A stretch of DNA of 64,000 nucleotides from Breviolum minutum Mf 1.05b.01. Lineage: Eukaryota > Sar > Dinophyceae > Suessiales > Symbiodiniaceae. The stretch spans positions 142,843-206,842 of the forward strand of contig DF239240.1 of NCBI GenBank assembly GCA_000507305.1. The letters run 5' to 3'. Made by a program: the position numbers and the translations under genes. Of this stretch, positions 57,507 to 64,000 are shown one piece after another. The notes below the pieces were generated by a model, which had not been told where the DNA came from, ran no database searches, and saw only the letters and a program-made list of their open reading frames with translations. Every line of letters starts with the position of its first letter. Within the stretch, counting starts at the first letter, position 1.

Positions 57507-57738
57507 TTTTTTTCATGTAGCTCTTTATGTGAAGTACCACAATTTTCTTCGCCTTTTAAAGCCAGGCCCAGTCCCTTCGTTTTCCCAGTGTGGTTCACAT
57601 TATCAGGAGGGTCAAGCCGCTCACATCTGACACAGGCATCTGGTGATCAGGGAAGATTTGACAGTTTCGGATGTTGGAAGGTCATCTTTTTCAACTTCCT
57701 GAATCCCTAGATGGGAATCTCTGAAAAAATCGCCTCAC

Positions 57739-58125
57739 CCTATTTTCAGGACAAAATCCAATCTCTTTGCCAATTTTTGCAGTCCGGAAAAAGAAGCTTT
57801 CGCTAGAATCAGCTTTGGCCTGGTAGGACCAGTGCTGCCTGTGTCAAGCTCCAAGCACGCATCTGCCGCTGATGCAAAGCTTTGTCTGACGCGACGGATG
57901 CCAAGCAAATTTTTTGGCAGTTCCAGCAAGACTGGCCCGGGCGCTGTCGAAGAAGTGAGATTCTACGGTTGTCCTTCACCTCGTGTGATTTGTGATGCCT
58001 TGGCTATGAACTCCATGGACACACATGCCTTGCTGGAAACTGCTCTTGCTCACCAAATTTTGGTGGCAGCGAATTTCTGTATGGCCTCGCCCAGTAGGTG
58101 CTACCACAATGAGAATTGCACCCAT
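57739..58125 (-). CDS. 5' part of an unidentified gene, three exons in phase
   Basis: Exon 1 (58125-58054) opens with ATG, reads MGAILIVVAPTGRGHTEIRC and ends at GTGAGC after 24 codons. Exon 2 (58028-57980) reads ACVSMEFIAKASQITR and ends one base into a codon at GTGAAG. Exon 3 (57931-57739) completes that codon and reads LLELPKNLLGIRRVRQSFAS, then KLILAKASFSGLQKLAKRLD, ending at GTGAGG. The phases agree at both junctions. The first intron would be only 25 nt, which is unusually short, so exon 1 could instead join another acceptor. The start lies 142 bp after the stop of the MORN gene. Function unknown. The rest of the gene lies below 57739. Confidence 0.55.
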
Positions 58126-58267
58126 GCTGGATTTCTACGGATTTTGTGGTAAAACAGCCACGCTACTGTCTGTCTCACCATACATACCATACGTTACTAC
58201 CATTGACAGGAGTTCCTGATGGCAAATCATGAAATATGGAAGAAAATCAACACCAAGGACCTACGGA

Positions 58268-61200
58268 CTATGCAGCCGTGTTTTGGACGGTGTTCTGGTT
58301 GTTAGTTTCAGATTCCTGCAACCATCTCACTCGCCGTCCATCTTCCCAGACTCCTTCCACAAGAATCTACGCAAGGCCCGGAAGGGGTGAAGGTCATACT
58401 GCTTTCTTCAACTTAGATTCTCTGCCAGGTGATTTCGCTCAAAACTGGTCGCAGTGAAACATGTAGCCACTAGCCGCTATCATGCAGAAGCACTGTTTCA
58501 GCACCAAAACACAGGTTCGGTAAAGCACAATATGGCTGAGTCTCCTTGTTTCTTCTCCTGCGCAAGGCTGACCTTGGAATTTGCTCTAGGAAATGAACCC
58601 TCGGCCATCCTTGGCCAGTGGGCTTGTGATTCGTGATGGTTCGCACAACAGATGATGATTCAAACATATCATCAAATGGTCCACACATCATGATGCATAG
58701 ATGTACATTCAAACATGATGACACATCTATGCATTCCACAGGCGCTGGCCTGCACTTGCACATAGCTTCTCGACTTCTCAGGTTCGGCTGATTCGAAGTT
58801 TCAAAGCTCTCTTGGGCATCCCAACATAGGAGCCAGTGCCATGCTGCTTGCCATCCCGCCTGGCAACGTGGGAAGCGATGCATCAGAAGATCAAAATCGA
58901 GCACACGAAGCGGAAGACAAGGAAAACGACAAGAAAGCAAAGCAACGCACAACATGTCAGCAGTGACCATTGGCCATCGTATTTTCGTCCGTCGGGCCAG
59001 GAGAACCTTAAACCAGCAAAGGGAGGCAGCATGTCTGTGCAACCAAAAGAAATGCACCAACAAACAGCGCCAATCGATCTCCGACTGCGACGAACACAAG
59101 TGACACGAGAATTAGTGAGTCTTGTTGATGGGTATTTCAAGCCTTCAGCGGCATGCATGAAGTGAAACCTTCCCACGATGTTACAGCGATCGATCTGATC
59201 TTGCAGAGCTTCATCCAGTTTCCTTTGTTCGATTTCATCAGACTTGGCAGTTTTCGATGGAAACACTTCAGGTCCCCCGGCACCCCATGTCCATCTTTCG
59301 AATCCTTAGGTTGCGAATAGGAACAATCATTCTTTTGGGAGGCTTGGATATGAGACAGTGCAGTGATAACCAGTGCGTAAGTCTCGCCGGCTGGTGTATG
59401 ACTTTGGGTTTAAGATGACGATAGTAGTATGTTGGATTGCAGTTGCTAAGGAAAAACAGTTGAAACACAACTACACTTTGCTCTTTGTGATGTTCATGCA
59501 AGGGTAGAACTCCAGCCTGCGTCAAACAAAAACAGGCTGTCAATTGCTGTTTTATTTACGCCCTTGCAGCTACGTTTGTAATAGAGCTGAACAGTCAGAC
59601 TGCCAGGGCTGAGGGATCAAAAAAAAAAAAATCGGATCAAAAAAAAAATAAAAATGAGATCAANGATTTTATTTTTTTTTTGATTCCTCTCCCCAGACTG
59701 AACAGAAAGGAAGAGACTGCGTCTCCAAGCTGCCAAAAAAGATGGAGCTCAAGGCTTGCGGGACCCAGCCATTGCTTGATGATTCCCACTGGAAATCGCT
59801 CAGACCATCAGCTAAGCTTTCCACTTCCTTGTATTGCCCTTCCTTGCGTTGGTGCCACATTGCTGGAATTTCAAGTTGGATGTGACTCTCAATGTGGGTT
59901 TCACTTCAAGAGAAAACATCGGAAATTCAAGGGGTGCACAAGGAGATTGTGTCTGGGCTGTGGCTTCCATCCAAATCATTCAAAAAGCAAGCCTTCATGG
60001 AGCAAGCCTGGCGACCCAAGGAACTCGATACAGACAGATAAGAAACTGAGTTTCCAAGCATACGTGCGCCCATCTGCCCACGTGAAGACGCCATGGCCAT
60101 GCATACGATTGTTGACCTCAACATACATATCTGACAGCAGCAAGCAATGCCTCCTCGTCCTACTTCATGCTAGCACCAAACAACAACTTGTACAGCTTGG
60201 TGCCCCAAACCCACTGACCTTGGAATCTCCGGCCATCTCCCTGGAACAGGAAAGGTTCCAATGGTCGCAGGAGGCAGTTTGCAATCCTTCTCATCTTCAT
60301 CCCATACTCATACAATACTGCTTCCTGCTGCTACAGAATCTGAGACTACGATGTGATTAAATTGAAATTGCCACAGCAATCTACTTATAGTGAGTCTCCT
60401 TTCTGCGAAGTTCAGAGCAATCAGACAAACAGGACAAGGCTTGCCCAAATGTAGAGCCCTTCGCCATTGATCTCGTTGTCGCGGAAGCCGCCCTCGTCGT
60501 TTCCAGCGTATACTATGTGACATGAGACGGAAAAAATCAGGTAAAATCGAAATTGGTGTCAATGGTGAATCCCAGTACCATAGCAATGACATCACCAAGA
60601 GGTAGCAAGGGTCTTGCTTTTTCGTTCTGACCATGTCTTCTTGGCATGCTAAAAAATCTATACAAATACTCCGTGTGCCGCGTGCAAATTCTGTCGGTAG
60701 AATCAACAATTTCTTCAGCAGTCCCTGAGGGGCTCGGTCCTAGTGAACCTGGACTCCAATTTCCAATGCATGATTAATAGTTGCATGATAACTATATAAT
60801 TTATGGTTCTAATTACTTCCCTTTCAGATCTCTGAAATCCCATTGTCCGGTACAGCGCAAACTGCTCGAGTTAATTTTGAACATTCTCTGCCTCGTAGCT
60901 GGAGCGGTCCGCCCAACTAAAGCTGCCATGGCCGTTCTTTCGACCCTCCTCAAAAAGGTACGCAAGGAACGCTCCAAAACTCTCGGGCTCCAAAATCAGC
61001 TTCATGTGGATTCAGTGTGGTTTCAATTTTTGAGTTTGGAACCAGGTACTCCCCTTGGTATCTGGCACCTCAGCACAGATATCAACCACCCTTTACCCCC
61101 AGAATCACCCACAGTAGATGTTCGGATGAATTGCTTCCTGGAGATCCCTACCATCGGGCCACAGCTCGATACCCCGTCCGTGCCTCAGTGGGGGGAAAAC

Positions 61201-62625
61201 ATTCGCAAATGCAGACTCTACATAATGCTGCTGAGATTGACCATCCCACAAAATGATCATGATATATATATATATGGTTATATCGGTATAATATTGTATA
61301 TATATTATATACGTATACATTATATTCGATCTTCATTTCACTTGTAAAATTCTAAGAACATCATCTAGCGCTCCCCCAAGTAGTTGAGGATGAGCATAAT
61401 GCCACCTGGTGGAACCTTCAAGGACCCACCCCGCAATCTCCGCCAAGAAGCTGCTTGTCTTCTTTCCATTGTCCTTCGTAGCGGGAGCCATCTGCATGTT
61501 GGTACCTCAGCATCCCATCCCGCTCTTGAAGCCCCATTTCTGCAATGGACCAAACTTCAAAGTCTCAAGTCGTTCCCACCTCCCCGTGCTCCTTCAGTGA
61601 TCTCTAGCAAATATTCTGGTTGATGGGAAAACAAATGGGATCGCAATGAAATCAAGAAATTTTAACTTGAAGCCAAGGTCGAGCAGCAAATTTGCCGTTC
61701 TCTGCGTCAAAAGTCCAAGACTGAGGCTCCCTGCATTCCTTGTCCATGTGCCTTGTCTGCTTGCCAGTGGCCTTCGTAGACCTCTATATTGTTTTCCCAT
61801 CAACGAGAAAAGATAAGGTTTTTTCTGCACGGCTGTTGATGGTGCCAGGTTGTGTTTCTTACTTTGTCCTCACATATCACTAATCAGATTTTTGAACTTC
61901 CTCCATTCACAAAAGACAATTGACAGCTCTAAAGGTTGTACCCTTGAGGCCCCCTGCATCACCGTCTACATGCTCGAAGCGGCCTTGTCCATGGGCTTTG
62001 TCCATCACCTGGGCCAAAATGGCTTGACACAAGTCACCTTCTTTACCTCTTGGAAACTTTTGTTTATTAAAAAAATGTCGAAACATGTCAAAACACCTTA
62101 AAAATTAAGGTGCAGCAATTCAATAATTTGTCAATGGAAGAGGCTTTTTCCAACCATTCTCTCACAAACTGCCTTGTTGGGCTCCCCACCCATTGCCCAC
62201 AATATCTGGCACCATCAGGCCACATCTGGAGAGGGGATGAAATTCTGAGTTGCAGCTGCGCGCCCTTCACTTTTTGTCTACGGCCGTTCCATTCATGAAC
62301 CCCAAGTGCTCCGAACCTGCCTAAAAATGGATTTGTCTTCGAAGGGGTCGCAAAAACGGGACATTGACTCTTGATATTCTTCGTACATTGTGATTCCGGG
62401 AAGTTTGTTACGCAAATGTGCAGGAATCAGTGTCAGCAAGGAAAAATAAGGTCCCGTTGTTCTTAACCGCCCTTTGAATTATACCATTGCTGTCCTGTTC
62501 TCCGTGGCCATGTCGCATCTCTCCCATCCTGCCAAAGGAAGATGCTCTCCAGTCGCAATTCAACCCACAACCTCTGCGGCTGGGGCTCCCACCAAGAGCC
62601 ATTGTAAGTGGCACCATTCTCGTAC
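58268..62625 (-). CDS. MORN-repeat protein, at least 15 exons
   Basis: MORN repeats (Y-x-G-x-W ... x-H-G-x-G) bind membranes or act as cytoskeletal scaffolds. Exons in coding order: 62625-62593 (YENGATYNGSW), 62528-62468 (GEMRHGHGEQ), 62225-62190 (MWPDGARYCGQW), 62008-61954 (KAHGQGRFEHVDGD), 61781-61731 (VYEGHWQADKAHGQG), 61539-61430 (HADGSRYEGQWKEDK), 61183 to about 61154 (HGRGIELWPDG), 60948-60892 (KNGHGSFSWADRSSYE), 60514-60445 (DNEINGEGLYIW), 60240-60211 (GDGRRFQGQW), 60116-60060 (MHGHGVFTWADGRTY), 59265-59169 (non-MORN, EQRKLDEALQDQIDRC), 59006-58968 (FSWPDGRKYDGQW), 58859 to about 58825 (DGKQHGTGSYVG), about 58632-58573 (NHKPTGQG) and 58353-58268 (GVWEDGRRVRW to stop). Donors are GT or GC. 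At least ten repeats. The first exon is not located. The two long plus-strand frames here are shadows. Confidence 0.88.
59600..59700. repeat. Poly-A / poly-T inverted sequence around a single N
   Basis: GGATCAAAAAAAA blocks on the left and TTTTTTTTTGATTCC on the right of an N at 59664 are inverted copies of each other. The N marks a contig join inside the palindrome, so the true arrangement is unknown. Confidence 0.75.
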
Positions 62626-63059
62626 CTCACGACGTCAAAGCTCCCAGTTGAGGGAATTTCCGGAAAACCTTCCCAACCCTTGACACTAAGGCTGCGGCGT
62701 GAAGAGTGGCCTGAGATCCATAAAATTTATGAGGGATACATGCAATTTGGGACACTTAGACTTGAAACTAATACTACGACACACCACTACGTCTTTACGC
62801 GGACAGGGCATGATTGGATGTATGAAACCTGCTTGTTGGAGGTGTTGCCAAATATTTGAGCTTGCTGACACAAGTCTGGTTCTACAAGTCTGTGATGCTC
62901 CATATTTTTCTCAGACATGTTGTGCGACAAGCTAGGAACATCAACAGCAAAATGCCCAGCCAATACTCAGACTAGGGGTATCTCATGGTATCTGGGGACT
63001 CTACCGGACTTCGCTCGGCCCTGAAGCCTTCTCTTCATTGAAGTTGACGGAGTTCTCAG

Positions 63060-63332
63060 TCGGAGCCACGGTTGGCCCAAGGCGACGCTCAGAAGCAAAC
63101 TGCAAACTCCGAGGCATGTGACGCTTCAGCACTGAGCAACCACGCATCGCCGTCGGCATCGTCTACATCGCATCTTAGCACAAATGACACCCGGACACAC
63201 TGGGAGTACAGGGTCGCAAGTTCAGCTCCAAGTGCTGGTAGTCAGCTTTACCATCACAATGATTCTGAGAATGTTTCAGGATTTGCCATGTCATGGTGTT
63301 TTTTTCATCTTCTTTTGGTCGACAATAAATGA
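63060..63332. other. Open on both strands, gene content uncertain
   Basis: The plus strand has an 86-codon frame starting MAQGDAQKQTANSEAC, rich in Ser and Ala. The minus strand over the same bases reads DVDDADGDAWLLSAEASHAS and farther up KADYQHLELNLRPCTPSV. The minus reading would fit the direction of the MORN gene and could be its upstream exons or the next gene. The plus reading would be a divergent gene. I cannot decide. Confidence 0.3.
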
Positions 63333-63628
63333 CTCTGTATGACTTTCTAGCACCGCAGTTTTCAGGCTACCGGACAAGCAATGACTTGACCGGCCACCCA
63401 TAGTGAGCTGTAAATTTCGGACGGGGTCGCCGTGCAGCCTGTGCGAGCTGAAGGAGTTTCATCAAAATCCTCAAGTGTATTTTCCAGATGCCTGCCTCTG
63501 GATATCAGCTGCCACTAGGTGGATTTGGGCCGAAATGAGGCCGGTGTCCAATCCGCAGTTGAACTAATACAAAATTTGAATTGAGCATTGCATAGCGTTT
63601 GAAGACCAGAAAACAAAACACTACGGTA

Positions 63629-63711
63629 GTAGTTCTCGGGCAAGCCGGGGGCAGAAGTTCAGTTGAACAGGACCAATGTGTGCAAGAAAGGAGTTGCCCA
63701 TAAAATTTGTG
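63629..63711 (+). repeat. Dispersed repeat, copy 2
   Basis: CAAGCCGGGGGCAGAAGTT followed by GAAAGGAGTTGCCCATAAAA. It matches the copy near 44041-44130 in order, orientation and spacing, with substitutions. Confidence 0.6.
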
Positions 63712-64000
63712 TCTGAATGAGCGTGCTGACTTTCCGTTTGTTCAGCACAACAGTACCACCACCAAAACAGTACAAGACGCAGAAGAACAAGAACAACGGC
63801 AATGACAACAAGAAGAGGAAAAAGAACAACGTCAACATCAACAGTACTCGAAGACTATGTTTGTCCCGCGCGACAGCAAAACACATGAAACGTCCAAAAC
63901 AATGCACAGTGCACTGAAATGCACTGAGTAACCCTGGGATGCAAAACACCCTAACAATACGTACACTTGCACCTACTCTTTGTTCATGTTCAAACCACCC

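Noticed and set aside
59680-60360. 226-codon plus-strand frame
   Set aside because: It overlaps minus-strand MORN exons (60240-60211 and 60116-60060) that have the conserved motif and splice sites. Its own composition is Ser/Pro/His-rich without structure.
60781-61347. 188-codon plus-strand frame
   Set aside because: It covers minus-strand MORN exons at 61183 and 60948 and ends in a TA-rich microsatellite giving an Ile/Tyr run.
1-64000. tRNA, rRNA, CRISPR arrays, bacterial promoters and terminators
   Set aside because: I looked for tRNA T-arm patterns, rRNA-like stretches and regularly spaced repeats and saw none I could support. Bacterial signals do not apply to this genome.

Overview
This looks like nuclear DNA of a dinoflagellate, most likely a Symbiodiniaceae-type alga. 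The reasons are: genes cut into many short exons; intron donors that are often GC or GA as well as GT, with acceptors usually followed by G; gene families typical of dinoflagellates; almost one-directional coding over 60 kb; and a degenerate copy of the dinoflagellate spliced leader just upstream of the only long intronless gene. There is no bacterial-style gene organisation. Most long open frames in the window are chance frames, and the real coding matter is short exons. I recovered these by reading the translations together with splice signals. Exon ends are therefore proposals unless the text says that phases agree.

Layout. Nearly every exon I can support is on the minus strand, so genes run from right to left. 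At the right end (about 62.6 to 58.27 kb) is a MORN-repeat gene, with repeats cut by introns at recurring points. Its stop is followed 142 bp later by the start codon of another multi-exon gene (58125 down to at least 57739). Next is an intronless 276-residue secreted protein gene (57081-56251) with a relict spliced leader 81 bp upstream of its ATG, the mark of a retrogene. From 56 to 45 kb there are many unassigned exons, including a TPR-like gene (53.4-52.9 kb) and a hydrophobic frame at 50.2-49.8 kb. A 562-bp assembly gap is followed by a Ser/Pro-type minisatellite (44.3-45.06 kb). A gene with a Lys/Pro-rich tail ends at 42762. From 42.6 to 27.1 kb there are more exon clusters, a fragment resembling the end of an EEP endonuclease domain (about 31 kb), a tandemly repeated exon (33.3-34.7 kb) and a coiled-coil gene ending near 27.1 kb.

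The best identified gene is at 26920-22922: a DUS1-type tRNA-dihydrouridine synthase in about 12 exons, whose splice phases mostly agree and half of whose donors are GC or GA. From 21 kb to the left end there are coiled-coil genes (21.0-19.8 kb and 10.3-8.5 kb), a probable membrane protein (2.0-1.8 kb) and many unassigned exons.

The clearly readable genes serve different housekeeping or cytoskeletal roles (tRNA modification, MORN and TPR scaffolds, coiled coils, a secreted protein). I see no pathway linking them. The shared feature is the one-directional, closely packed arrangement expected where mRNAs are trans-spliced.
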